A stretch of 64,000 nt of DNA, taken from the NCBI GenBank assembly GCA_052103955.1, contig JBQELO010000004.1, positions 154,743-218,742 of the forward strand, given 5' to 3'. The translations under genes and the position numbers were made by a program. A model generated the notes under the pieces. That model was not told where the DNA came from and did no database searches. It saw only the letters and a program-made list of their open reading frames with translations. Positions 43,687 through 52,213 of this stretch are shown in pieces. This DNA is from Paenalcaligenes sp052103955 (GTDB lineage: Bacteria > Pseudomonadota > Gammaproteobacteria > Burkholderiales > Burkholderiaceae_B). The first letter of the stretch is position 1. Each line of letters opens with the position of its first letter.

Positions 43687-44493
43687 CTACACATGGCGTG
43701 TTGCCGCGACAAATTGTGAAGGCGACACGCCAAAGTGTTTTTTGAAGGCCACCGTATAGGCACTGTGGCTTTCATAGCCGCAAGTCAGTGCAACGCTGAC
43801 TATAGGGGCATTATTCAACAGCAAAGGCAGTGAATGCAGTAATCGGCATTGTTGACGCCAGCGGCCAAAGGTCATACCCGTACTGCGTTCAAAATGTCGA
43901 TGAAAGCTCTTGCTGCTCATGGCCAATTGGTTGGCCCAATCTGTGGCGGTAAAAGGGTGCGACAGGTTGGCGGTTAAGGCGTCGCATACCTGCGCCATGG
44001 CGGGCTGGGCAGGCCACGGCAAATAACAGGGTAGTGGGCTTTGTTGCTGTAATTCTTCCAGCAGTAATTCGGACAGTAATTGATGGCGTCGCGAGAGGGC
44101 AGGGGGCGTGATGCTGTCTTGTGACAACGCAATGATCAACTCACGCAGTAACGGTGATACATGCAGTACATCGTCTTGAGCAGCCAAGTGGTTAGTGATC
44201 TCTGCCTTGATAAACAGTCCATGTGCACGAACCTGGTTATAGGTAAAAAAAGCATGGTCTGTTTGCGGGCGTAACCACACGGCAGTAGTGGGGGGAAGCA
44301 ACCATTCGCCGCCATCAGTTTCGACTCGCATCAACCCTTCGGCGGCATACAGCAAGTGATAGCAATCGTGCTGGTGCGCAGGGACGTGCGTGTGGGCGGG
44401 GTAATGCCCATGCACGCCAGTGACCAGTAATGTGCTTTGTTCGTGGTGCGTTAGGTCTAGAAATGTGGCGACCCCGCCAGCGACGGTCATCAT
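43687..44493 (-). CDS. AraC-family regulator, convergent with the CynX-like carrier
   Basis: A 268-aa regulator with an N-terminal cupin sensor (H-Q-H-D-C-Y-H-L-L-Y, later P-P-T-T-A-V-W-L-R) and a C-terminal pair of helix-turn-helices (M-T-F-G-R-W-R-Q-Q, T-C-G-Y-E-S-H-S-A-Y). It shares this layout and the F-G-R-W-R-Q-Q motif with the AraC protein at 41568, so the two look like paralogues. The ATG at 44493 or 44490 is the start; the upstream extension is unconserved. It ends one base from the carrier gene's end. Confidence 0.82.
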   Translation of the reverse strand: MMTVAGGVATFLDLTHHEQSTLLVTGVHGHYPAHTHVPAHQHDCYHLLYAAEGLMRVETDGGEWLLPPTTAVWLRPQTDHAFFTYNQVRAHGLFIKAEITNHLAAQDDVLHVSPLLRELIIALSQDSITPPALSRRHQLLSELLLEELQQQSPLPCYLPWPAQPAMAQVCDALTANLSHPFTATDWANQLAMSSKSFHRHFERSTGMTFGRWRQQCRLLHSLPLLLNNAPIVSVALTCGYESHSAYTVAFKKHFGVSPSQFVAATRHV

Positions 44494-44578
44494 GATAGAG
44501 TTGTCTATTTTGATCAATAATCTGTCTATTTTTCTGTAGATAGACAAGCAGGTCAAGCCTACACTGTGTATTCCTTGT

Positions 44579-44701
44579 ATGGATTTTGGGTTTCACGCCA
44601 TGCCTCACGTACTACACAGCCTACGACTACTACGTTCCCTGACTTTAAGTTGGGGTCAGTGCGACGCTGTGCGCACCGTGACTTGTCCTGATTCCCCGTG
44701 A
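44579..44701 (+). CDS. leuA leader peptide (leucine-codon-rich uORF)
   Basis: A 40-codon frame, or 33 codons from a second ATG at 44600. From H-V-L-H-S-L-R-L-L-R-S-L-T-L-S, six leucines fall within 13 codons, four of them the CTA codon that is also used for stalling in the E. coli leu leader. The frame ends 70 bases before leuA. The stop (44699-44701) lies exactly where the 3' half of a strong stem begins. This is the layout of an attenuator: ribosomes stall at CTA when Leu-tRNA is scarce and so change downstream pairing. No translation evidence is available. Confidence 0.65.
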   Translation: MDFGFHAMPHVLHSLRLLRSLTLSWGQCDAVRTVTCPDSP

Positions 44702-44741
44702 CCCCAACCGCAGCAGCTTTTCCCTAGCAAGGGGAGTCAGG
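44649..44741 (+). promoter_or_regulatory. Alternative RNA stems of the leuA attenuator
   Basis: Three pairings compete. GTTGGGGTCA (44649-44658) pairs perfectly with TGACCCCAAC (44699-44708). GTCAGTGCG (44655-44663) can fold onto CGCAC-cg-TGAC (44672-44682). CCTGATTCCCC (44687-44697) pairs with GGGGAGTCAGG (44731-44741) with one G-U. The last pair is not followed by a strong T run, so control could act on leuA translation or be Rho-linked rather than classic termination. Confidence 0.5.
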
Positions 44742-44771
44742 CAAATCTTTCTACGATTTCCTGAGGTGTGT

Positions 44772-46457
44772 ATGCTGAGTAATCCAGCCCAAAAGTATCA
44801 GTCTTTTCCCGCCATCAATTTGCCAGGTCGCCAGTGGCCATCGCGCACGCTGACCAAAGCACCTGTTTGGTTATCTACCGATTTGCGTGATGGTAACCAA
44901 GCCTTGTTTGAGCCCATGAATCGCGAGCGTAAATTGCGCTTGTTTGATGAGTTAGTGCGCATAGGTTTTAAAGAAATAGAAGTGGGTTTCCCGTCGGCGT
45001 CGCGCACAGACTTCGACATTGTGCGTCACCTGATCGACGATAAACGCATTCCCGATGATGTGACCCCCATGGTCATCACGCAGTTACGGCCCGACTTAAT
45101 ACGTGACACCGTACGTAGCGTGATTGGGGCACGCCGAGTGATTGTGCATTTCTACAATGCCATTGCACCGGCATGGCGTGAAATTGTGTTCAACATGGAG
45201 GTGCCGCAGATTCAAGCCATGGTGCAAGAAAGCGTGCGGTTACTGCGTGAACTCACAGACCAATATCCAGAAACAGAGTGGGTGCTGCAATACTCGCCAG
45301 AAACCTTCTGCATGGCTGAGTTAGAGGTGTCGCTGCTGATGTGCAATACCGCCATCGAAGCGTGGGATGCGGGCCCCACACGCCCCATGATTATCAATCT
45401 GCCGACGACGGTAGAAGTATCCACCCCCAATGTATTTGCAGACCAAATTGAGTGGATGCATAGAAATTTATCTAGGCGCGAACATCTGGTGTTGTCCGTG
45501 CACCCACATAACGACAGGGGAACAGGCGTAGCCTGCGCCGAACAAGCAATGCTGGCAGGGGCCGACCGTGTAGAAGGCTGCTTGTTTGGTAATGGCGAGC
45601 GCAGCGGTAATTTGGATGTGGTGACCTTAGCCTTGAATCTGTACACCCAAGGCATATCACCCCAGTTGGATTTTTCCGATATTTCGGCAGTAGCCCGCAT
45701 AGTGGAAGAAACCACTGCCTTGCCCATACACCCTCGCCACCCTTATGTGGGCGACTTAGTGTTTACGGCGTTTTCAGGTTCGCACCAAGACGCCATTGCC
45801 AAAGGTTTTGCTGCACAGAAGCCAGATGCATTGTGGCGTGTACCGTACTTGCCCATAGACCCCCACGATGTGGGCCGTACCTACGACAGCATCGTGCGAG
45901 TGAACAGCCAGTCGGGTAAGGGTGGGATCGCCTTCTTGTTGCAGCGTGATTATGGGGTGGTGATGCCGCGTCGTATGCAGGTGGAGTTCAGTGCGGTGGT
46001 GCAAGAGTATGCCGACAGCAGTGAAACCGAATTACACAGCGCACAGTTGTGGGAGGTATTTGAGCGTTGTTACTTAGGTAGCCAACAGCCTTCGCCTGCC
46101 TATGAGTATCACGGCCATCGCTTGTACGATACCGAGGCTGGATTGCAAGCCATTGTTTTGGAGATGACGGGGCCAGATGGGCAGCGTGTCAGCATAGAGG
46201 GTGAGGGTAATGGGCCTATTGCGGCGGCCGTTGCGGCATTGGGGCTACCTGTGCGTTTAGATAGTTATGAAGAGCGCAGCATGGGCGCTGGTGCAGATGC
46301 ACAAGCGATGGCTATTGTAGAGGTGGTGTGGCCAGGTGTGCCGGGGTCACGTTTTGGGGTGGGGCAGCATCCTAATATTGTGACGGCGTCTATTCAGGCG
46401 GTGATCAGTGCCATGAATAGGTTTGTGGCGACGGTGCCAGGGGTGTTGTTGCGCTAG
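44772..46457 (+). CDS. leuA: 2-isopropylmalate synthase
   Basis: A 561-aa enzyme of the long LeuA type found in many betaproteobacteria, actinobacteria and yeast. It condenses acetyl-CoA with 2-oxoisovalerate, the first committed leucine step. The catalytic barrel shows S-T-D-L-R-D-G-N-Q-A-L near residue 40, the metal-binding H-P-H-N-D-R-G-T-G, and G-C-L-F-G-N-G-E-R-S-G-N. The C-terminal 150 residues are the regulatory LeuA dimer domain. The ATG at 44772 follows GAGG by six bases; an in-frame GTG six bases earlier is less likely. The leader upstream suggests leucine control. Confidence 0.95.
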   Translation: MLSNPAQKYQSFPAINLPGRQWPSRTLTKAPVWLSTDLRDGNQALFEPMNRERKLRLFDELVRIGFKEIEVGFPSASRTDFDIVRHLIDDKRIPDDVTPMVITQLRPDLIRDTVRSVIGARRVIVHFYNAIAPAWREIVFNMEVPQIQAMVQESVRLLRELTDQYPETEWVLQYSPETFCMAELEVSLLMCNTAIEAWDAGPTRPMIINLPTTVEVSTPNVFADQIEWMHRNLSRREHLVLSVHPHNDRGTGVACAEQAMLAGADRVEGCLFGNGERSGNLDVVTLALNLYTQGISPQLDFSDISAVARIVEETTALPIHPRHPYVGDLVFTAFSGSHQDAIAKGFAAQKPDALWRVPYLPIDPHDVGRTYDSIVRVNSQSGKGGIAFLLQRDYGVVMPRRMQVEFSAVVQEYADSSETELHSAQLWEVFERCYLGSQQPSPAYEYHGHRLYDTEAGLQAIVLEMTGPDGQRVSIEGEGNGPIAAAVAALGLPVRLDSYEERSMGAGADAQAMAIVEVVWPGVPGSRFGVGQHPNIVTASIQAVISAMNRFVATVPGVLLR

Positions 46458-46493
46458 GCGTTGAGGGCTGTATTCATTGCACGCGCTGGGGGA

Positions 46494-46547
46494 CTGCGGA
46501 ATAACTTTTTATGATTTGAGACACCAAATCAAAAAATACTTTCGCAG
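46494..46547. repeat. Long two-part palindrome after leuA
   Basis: The outer arm CTGCGGAA (46494-46501) pairs with TTTCGCAG (46540-46547), with one G-U. The inner arm TGATTTG (46512-46518) pairs with CAAATCA (46525-46531), and the T5 and A5 tracts between could also pair. It lies 37 bases past the leuA stop. It is not a standard terminator on either strand. Confidence 0.5.
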
Positions 46548-46604
46548 CCTTAGGCTAATGCAATCCAGTCGTGAGTAAGCGGGCAGTAAATCTGGGTTAT
46601 ACAT

Positions 46605-46641
46605 AAAAACAGCCCCTATCGCCATAAACAATAGGGGCTGT
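46605..46641 (-). terminator. Terminator of the ATP-grasp/transglutaminase operon
   Basis: ACAGCCCCTAT (46609-46619) pairs with ATAGGGGCTGT (46631-46641), followed on the minus strand by five T. It lies 18 bases past the last gene of the trio. Confidence 0.9.
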
Positions 46642-46659
46642 AATGTCTGCAGGTAGAGA

Positions 46660-47652
46660 TTAACCGCGCTCCAACGCCTCTTTAACTAGGCGTCGTAGAC
46701 CTTTCTCAGCAAACCAATGCGCACGCTCATCCGCTGTAGGCGGATTGTCGGCACGTTCTTCTAGCCAGTGATCAATGGCTCTGGTGCGCCAATGCAAGCC
46801 TTCTTGGTTAGCAATTTGAATGGCTAAACCGGGGCGTGCGTTTAGTTCTAACAGCATGGGCCCGTGGTTGGCATCCAAGACTAAGTCCACCCCTAAATAC
46901 CCAAGTTCAGTCAGGTCGTAACAGCGAGAGGACAACCGCAGTTGCACGTCCCAGTCAGGGATAGCGTGGCCTGCTACTGCTACTTCGGTATCAGGGTGAT
47001 GGGTGATGTGTTGATTCAGCCATACCCCCGAAGTCGTCAACCCGGTTTCTAACTCTATACCCGCGCCAATAGCGCCTTGGTGCAAGTTGGCTTTGCCGTC
47101 AGAGTGACGGGTGGGCAGGCGTATCATGGCCATGGCTGGGCAGCCACGGTACACAATAATGCGGGTGTCAGGCACGCCTTGGTAGCTTAGGTGTTCGAAA
47201 GCTTGGCTGAATTCCACACGTTGTTCGATCATGGCAGTATCAGGCCTACCCCCTAAGGAATACGCCCCTGCCAAAATGTTGCTCACGTGGTGCGCTAAGG
47301 CCTCAGCGCTCATCATGCGGCCGTTAGCGCGACGATACGCGCCTTTGTCATCTTTGCCGTTGAACACCAAAATACCGCTACCACCACTGCCATGTACCGG
47401 CTTGATCACAAAGCTGGATTTGCCTTCTAGCATGGCACTTAGCGAACGTATGTCACGGTGTGTTTGAATCACACCGTACAGCTCGGGCACGGCAACGCCT
47501 GCTTTGATGGCGAGTTCCTTGGTGAGTATTTTGTCATCCACCAAGGGGTAGCGGCTGCGTGGGTTCAGCTTGGCAATGTACTCGCCATTGCGTTGGTTCA
47601 TGCCAGCAATGCCCAGACGGTGCAGTTCTCGCGGACTGATCCATCGTTTCAT
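46660..47652 (-). CDS. ATP-grasp alpha-L-glutamate ligase-like protein
   Basis: A 330-aa cytosolic ATP-grasp protein. Visible parts are the Lys/Gly-rich phosphate loop (F-V-I-K-P-V-H-G-S-G-G-S-G-I) and the metal-binding end (M-L-L-E-L-N-A-R-P-G-L). The family is annotated as RimK-like ligase and probably joins an amino acid to a peptide or small molecule; no substrate has been proven as far as I know. It ends a three-gene operon, three bases after the transglutaminase-7TM gene. AGGAG lies before the ATG. Confidence 0.85.
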   Translation of the reverse strand: MKRWISPRELHRLGIAGMNQRNGEYIAKLNPRSRYPLVDDKILTKELAIKAGVAVPELYGVIQTHRDIRSLSAMLEGKSSFVIKPVHGSGGSGILVFNGKDDKGAYRRANGRMMSAEALAHHVSNILAGAYSLGGRPDTAMIEQRVEFSQAFEHLSYQGVPDTRIIVYRGCPAMAMIRLPTRHSDGKANLHQGAIGAGIELETGLTTSGVWLNQHITHHPDTEVAVAGHAIPDWDVQLRLSSRCYDLTELGYLGVDLVLDANHGPMLLELNARPGLAIQIANQEGLHWRTRAIDHWLEERADNPPTADERAHWFAEKGLRRLVKEALERG

Positions 47653-47655
47653 GGC

Positions 47656-49188
47656 TTACTCCTTCAGGCGTGGCAGCGAGCTAAAACGAAATAGCTCAGA
47701 CAAGCGGTAGCCGGTATATCTACCTAAGACTAGCAGCAAGGCCAACACCACCAGAACCAGCTCGGGGAACACGAAGAACACGTGCTCTACATAGCGGTTA
47801 ACCAGCAGCAGGTAACACACAGCGGCCACGACCAAACTGCCTGCACCTTGTTGGATGGCATCGGCGGGGCCGTGCTCTTCCCATACTAAAGACATACGCT
47901 CGATGGTCATGGCTAGCACCACGATAGGGAATAAGCCTAGCGACAAGCCTGCTTGTATATCTAGCTGGTGCGAGAATACGGCCAGCAACGTCATTAACAC
48001 CACCACAATGGTGACGACGGCCGCTAATCGGGGTACCAGCAGAAGTTTCAAGTGTTCCAGATAAAAGCGCAGCACTAAACCCAGAGCCACGATAGTGCAG
48101 AACATGATGACCCCGTGCACCAACTGTGTTTCACGGAAGGACAGCGCGATCAGCACCGGCATAAAGGTACCAAAGGTGCGTAAGCCAATCACGTTACGTA
48201 AGAAAACAATCAGCAGCGTACCCAGTGGCAACAGCAACAGGATGCGATAGGTGTTTTGCACATCAATAGGCAGTTTTTCTAGCGAGAAGCTTAAGAAACT
48301 GTCTTCGTGTTTTTGTGCAGCAGCCTGAGTGGCTGCGGTCATGGCATCCAGATAACTACTGCTGGTAGACCATGTGACCTTACCTTGGCGGGCACGGTCT
48401 AGCGTCAACGGGCTGGCGCTATCACCTACCCACCAGACTAAGAAGTCCTCCGGAAAACCGCGTTCACCCGTGGTGGGGTTTAGCGCTATCCATTCACGGG
48501 TATTGTGAAATTGCAGCCAAGGAATTGCGTTTTGGTGTTGGCTACGATCGCTTAGGCTAAAGCCATGCACTACTCGTGCCGGAATGCGGGCACCTGCCAA
48601 CAAATCAACAATCAGCTGCGTGCGCTCTAACGAGCTTGCCGTACGCGCCAAGAAAGCCGCCACGTTTTCGCTAGGCTGGCTGCGGTTTACCTCTTGTACC
48701 AACAGGGTGCTGAAGGAATCAATGTCTGCAGAACGGCTACGAATATCATCTAACAAGGCATCGGCTGCTGTGGCTAAAGCAGGTGGTAGCTCGGGTCTAG
48801 CGGCTACACCGGGAAAACCTTGTTGTGCTACGGGCTGATTATCGCGTACTAACTGCACACGGTAATACAGCGTTTGTGGGCCACCAGGGCGGCGCTGTGT
48901 CCAGGTAGCGGTACGGCTATCCTTCGAGGTTTGGGTGCTTAACCCGTAGCCACGCGAAATAAAGCTTTCGTCCACGATGGTGAAGCCGGGGGTGTAGTCG
49001 GGTAGTTGCAGTTCGGCTTTCACCGAGCTACCTGAAGGCACAAAGTCTACATTGGCTTCTACGGTCCACGCCTCAACCTGACTGACAGGCATGAGGGGAA
49101 ATTGCAGGACACTGACTTTATAAAAGAAAAGGCTGCAGGCAACAGCCAGCAACACAAATACCAGTAACGGTAGGTGTAATCGTTTCAT
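47656..49188 (-). CDS. Inactive transglutaminase fused to a seven-helix membrane domain
   Basis: A 510-aa protein. One N-terminal anchor (about 7-27) precedes a periplasmic beta region and a transglutaminase-like fold (about 130-265: L-L-A-G-A-R-I-P-A-R-V-V-H-G, then R-E-W-I-A-L-N-P). The helix that should hold the catalytic Cys (S-L-E-R-T-Q-L-I-V-D) lacks it, so the fold is probably a binding domain. Residues 315-500 hold about seven membrane helices. This matches the family of inactive transglutaminases fused to seven helices that occur with RimK-like ligases. Middle gene of the trio. Confidence 0.85.
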   Translation of the reverse strand: MKRLHLPLLVFVLLAVACSLFFYKVSVLQFPLMPVSQVEAWTVEANVDFVPSGSSVKAELQLPDYTPGFTIVDESFISRGYGLSTQTSKDSRTATWTQRRPGGPQTLYYRVQLVRDNQPVAQQGFPGVAARPELPPALATAADALLDDIRSRSADIDSFSTLLVQEVNRSQPSENVAAFLARTASSLERTQLIVDLLAGARIPARVVHGFSLSDRSQHQNAIPWLQFHNTREWIALNPTTGERGFPEDFLVWWVGDSASPLTLDRARQGKVTWSTSSSYLDAMTAATQAAAQKHEDSFLSFSLEKLPIDVQNTYRILLLLPLGTLLIVFLRNVIGLRTFGTFMPVLIALSFRETQLVHGVIMFCTIVALGLVLRFYLEHLKLLLVPRLAAVVTIVVVLMTLLAVFSHQLDIQAGLSLGLFPIVVLAMTIERMSLVWEEHGPADAIQQGAGSLVVAAVCYLLLVNRYVEHVFFVFPELVLVVLALLLVLGRYTGYRLSELFRFSSLPRLKE

Positions 49189-49212
49189 GGGAAATAGTAG
49201 CGAAAGACCAAA

Positions 49213-49761
49213 TTAAGAAGCACTAGAGCAGCTGGGCTCGTGCATAAAGCGTTTGCCAGAGTCTATAAGAATAGAACCACGCATGTGATTGCGGCCTACC
49301 AGTAATTGATAGGTGAGCTCTGAGCGGTCGACTAAAGACACGTCTTCTAGGCGTTCGTGAGTGCCAATACACAGTGGCAATTGAATAACAGGACGGTTTT
49401 GGTGATTGCCGTCATGTCGAACGATACGTACATTGCGTTTGACGGGATATTCCAGCGCAATACGTTTGTTTTTATCAGAAGGGTCTACGACGTTAAAGCG
49501 TACCCAGTCTTTGCCGTCGCGTTCAAACTCTTCCAGATCCAAAGCGTTTAGAGACGAGGTGGTAGCGCCAGAATCTAGTCTTGCTTCAAAAACAAGGTCT
49601 GTACCAGCAATTTGTACTTTTTCTACATAGCCAGCGATTTCTAACGCTTGTATAGATGTGGCAGAACTGACTGTGGGAAACAGACCAGTCACCAAGGCGC
49701 ATACAGAGAAAAGGTGTTTCAGTGTACGGGGTGTGGCGTGTGTACGTGTTGTATGAGTCAA
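49213..49761 (-). CDS. Secreted retropepsin-like (RimK-linked) protease
   Basis: A protein of about 182 aa with an N-terminal signal region (hydrophobic core about 15-30, then S-S-A). The core motif A-R-L-D-S-G-A-T-T-S-S-L (Asp near residue 63) is the D-S-G of a retropepsin-like aspartic protease, and Y-Q-L-L-V-G-R-N-H-M follows. The family is often labelled ATP-dependent zinc protease, although the fold is retropepsin-like. AGGAGG ends five bases before a TTG at 49761 and two before a GTG at 49764; the TTG has the better spacing. First gene of the trio. Confidence 0.8.
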   Translation of the reverse strand: MTHTTRTHATPRTLKHLFSVCALVTGLFPTVSSATSIQALEIAGYVEKVQIAGTDLVFEARLDSGATTSSLNALDLEEFERDGKDWVRFNVVDPSDKNKRIALEYPVKRNVRIVRHDGNHQNRPVIQLPLCIGTHERLEDVSLVDRSELTYQLLVGRNHMRGSILIDSGKRFMHEPSCSSAS

Positions 49762-49945
49762 CACTACCTCCTGATTTTTTCAGCAAGTGGTTGATTTTAA
49801 CAGAGGAACTACTGAAAAAAAGACTGCATATAGTCAAAGATTGATACGTTTTGTTTCTGGGGTGTGGTGTCTGCCTGCGGTTTCTGGTGCTCGGTAGTAT
49901 GATAAAAGGCTTGATGGCACACAGAGAGTAAAGGGGAACACAACC

Positions 49946-51001
49946 ATGACACAGCTAGATTTAATAGCCACCTTGGGGTTGGAGTCCCCTATTATTCAGG
50001 CTCCGATGGCAGGGGTGGCAACGCCTGAGTTAGCAGCGGCAGTCAGTAACGCTGGCGGGTTGGGTTCGTTGGGTTTGGGGGCGAGTACGGTAGATCAGGC
50101 ACGTGCCATGATGGCGGCAACGCGAGCCTTAACTAACAAGCCTATTAATGTGAATGTCTTTTGCCATAAAGCGGCACAGTTTGACGCAGCACGTGAAGAG
50201 GCGTGGATTCGTTATTTTGCCCCGCATTTTGCGCGCTTTGGTGCTACACCGCCTACGGAGTTAGCGGAAGTCTACACCTCATTTTTGCATGATCCAGCTA
50301 TGCGGTTTTTGATATTAGCCGAGCAACCTGCTGTGTTGAGTTTCCACTTTGGCATTCCGGATGATGCGTACTTAACTGCCGTCAAAGCGGCCGGTATTAT
50401 TACCATGGCATCGGCCACCAGTTTGCGCGAGGCCAAAGTGTTGGAGCAAGCGGGTATTGATGTGATTATTGCGCAAGGCATTGAAGCGGGTGGGCACAGG
50501 GGAGTTTTTAATCCGGATGGCCCAGATGAACGTTTGAGTACAGCGGTCTTAACCCGTTTGCTGGTGAAAAAATGCCATAGGCCTATTGTGGCAGCCGGTG
50601 GCATTATGGATGGGCAAAGCGTACGCGCCATGCTGGATTTAGGGGCTGTGGCCGCCCAAATGGGTACGGCATTTATTTTGTGCCCTGAGTCGGCAGCAAA
50701 TACCAGTTATCGAGAAAATCTGCGCAGTGAACGCGCTGCTACCACACGCTTAACGCCGGTGATGTCAGGGCGTCCAGCGCGCGGCATGGTCAATGAGCTG
50801 ATTCAGTGGGGGGATGCTAACGATGCACCGGCTGTGCCGTCTTACCCGCTTACCTACGATCTGGCCAAACAGTTAAATGCCGCAGCGGTGGCGCAAGGTA
50901 ATCATGAGTTCGCTGCACAATGGGCGGGGCAGGGTGCGCCACTTGCTAGAGAGATGTCTGCCGCCCAGTTGCTACATACCATCGTGAAGGAAATGGCTTA
51001 A
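49946..51001 (+). CDS. Nitronate monooxygenase (2-nitropropane dioxygenase family)
   Basis: A 351-aa FMN-dependent TIM barrel. Motifs are P-I-I-Q-A-P-M-A-G-V-A-T-P at the start, the A-Q-G-I-E-A-G-G-H-R-G region with the conserved His, and A-A-G-G-I-M-D-G-Q and M-G-T-A-F-I-L-C-P-E in the flavin phosphate site. The enzyme oxidises alkyl nitronates such as propionate-3-nitronate. Its stop overlaps the convergent LacI gene's stop by four bases (TTAA), with no terminator between. Confidence 0.88.
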   Translation: MTQLDLIATLGLESPIIQAPMAGVATPELAAAVSNAGGLGSLGLGASTVDQARAMMAATRALTNKPINVNVFCHKAAQFDAAREEAWIRYFAPHFARFGATPPTELAEVYTSFLHDPAMRFLILAEQPAVLSFHFGIPDDAYLTAVKAAGIITMASATSLREAKVLEQAGIDVIIAQGIEAGGHRGVFNPDGPDERLSTAVLTRLLVKKCHRPIVAAGGIMDGQSVRAMLDLGAVAAQMGTAFILCPESAANTSYRENLRSERAATTRLTPVMSGRPARGMVNELIQWGDANDAPAVPSYPLTYDLAKQLNAAAVAQGNHEFAAQWAGQGAPLAREMSAAQLLHTIVKEMA

Positions 51002-52029
51002 ACCCTGCCTAAACTTTCGCCCGGAATAATCTCGGTTTTAATAGGGCGTTCTTTAGGTGGCGTGTTGCCAGCCAATAGTTCCAGCATTAACAGCGCCGCG
51101 CGTGATCCTATGTCATGCGCAGGTATGCGTATAGTAGTGAGTTTGGGGTGCACCATCGTTGCTTCTTCCATGCCGTCAAAGCCCACAATGGATAGGTCTT
51201 CCGGCACACGAATCCCCAGCATTTGGCACTCGTACAGCGCACCAATGGCTTGTAAGTCTGTACCACAAAACAGGACGCTAGGCCTATCATCTAAAGCCCA
51301 TAATTCGCGTAGACCTTGACGCCCACCCTTATACGAGAAGGGCTGTATGGTCATCCATTTTTCTGGCACTTCTATGCCAGCGTGTGCGGCAGCCGTCAAA
51401 ATACCATTACGACGTCCACGAGAACGTTCGTTATTTTCGATGGGGCCACCACAGATGGCAATACGCTTATGGCCGTGTTTGAGCACATACTGGGCGAGCT
51501 GATAGGACGCATCAAAGTTAGAAATGCCCACGCAATACGGGTAGTGGCTATCGTCCACCGACCACGTCAACACATAGGGCATATTTAACTGCGATAGGAT
51601 GGAAAACACCTCTTCGCTGTGATCCGTACCCACCATAATAATGCCGTCCACACCACGCTCTAAGGTGGCGCGCACAATGGGCAGTTCGTCTTGAGTATGG
51701 TATTCGTGGCTAGCGATCAGCAGTTGGTAACCCCTGTCCCATAGGGCTTGCTGCATAGAGTGCGTAGATTGCGCAAAAATAGGGTTGTTCAGCGTAGGGT
51801 AAACCGCCGCAATGGTGTGGGTACGGCGTGATGCCAGCGCACGAGCCGAGCCGTCGCGTATATAGCCCAGCTGTGAAACAGCCTGATTTACTTTTTCTAA
51901 GGTGGTGGGTTTGACTTGCTCGGGTACAGAAAGAGCACGCGAAGCACTGCCTAACGAGACGCCTGCTAACTTAGCAACGTCAGCCAAGGTAGGCTTTTTA
52001 GTACGGGAAAGTCTGTAGTTCTTATTCAT
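50998..52029 (-). CDS. LacI-family repressor of the Liv importer and dehydrogenase operons
   Basis: A 343-aa LacI protein. The DNA-binding head is at about residues 12-60 (T-L-A-D-V-A-K-L-A-G-V-S-L-G-S-A-S-R-A-L, hinge S-A-R-A-L-A-S-R-R-T), followed by a periplasmic-binding-like sensor fold. The start is the ATG at 52029, not the TTG two codons earlier. It is divergent from the Liv importer across 184 bases that contain two copies of a CG-centred palindrome of LacI-operator form. Two more copies precede the operon at 59860. I infer autoregulation and control of both operons. Confidence 0.9.
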   Translation of the reverse strand: MNKNYRLSRTKKPTLADVAKLAGVSLGSASRALSVPEQVKPTTLEKVNQAVSQLGYIRDGSARALASRRTHTIAAVYPTLNNPIFAQSTHSMQQALWDRGYQLLIASHEYHTQDELPIVRATLERGVDGIIMVGTDHSEEVFSILSQLNMPYVLTWSVDDSHYPYCVGISNFDASYQLAQYVLKHGHKRIAICGGPIENNERSRGRRNGILTAAAHAGIEVPEKWMTIQPFSYKGGRQGLRELWALDDRPSVLFCGTDLQAIGALYECQMLGIRVPEDLSIVGFDGMEEATMVHPKLTTIRIPAHDIGSRAALLMLELLAGNTPPKERPIKTEIIPGESLGRV

Positions 52030-52069
52030 TGACAAGGATTTTAGTGGTTGTAATAATGAGCAGCAAATG

Positions 52070-52087
52070 AATTGAAACGCTTCAAAT
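52070..52087. promoter_or_regulatory. LacI-type operator 1
   Basis: AATTGAAACGCTTCAAAT, 16 of 18 bases identical to the perfect copy at 52136. It lies 41 bases before the LacI gene start, so it probably mediates autoregulation. Confidence 0.75.
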
Positions 52088-52135
52088 TATAAATGAGCTA
52101 GTATCCATCTTAACTGCTCTTTTTTTATATGCACC

Positions 52136-52153
52136 ATTTGAAGCGCTTCAAAT
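52136..52153. promoter_or_regulatory. LacI-type operator 2
   Basis: ATTTGAAGCGCTTCAAAT, a perfect 18-bp palindrome with a CG centre, 60 bases before the importer's first gene and 66 bp centre to centre from operator 1. Confidence 0.85.
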
Positions 52154-52213
52154 AAGGAAACTAGTGATTTGTTTGGCGTAATGCCACAAGTTAGTGTTGA
52201 TAAAGGAGACAGT

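Noticed and set aside
44731..44760. Classic Rho-independent terminator in the leuA leader
   Set aside because: The stem ending at 44741 is followed by CAAATCTTTCT rather than a T run, so I describe alternative stems but do not call a terminator.
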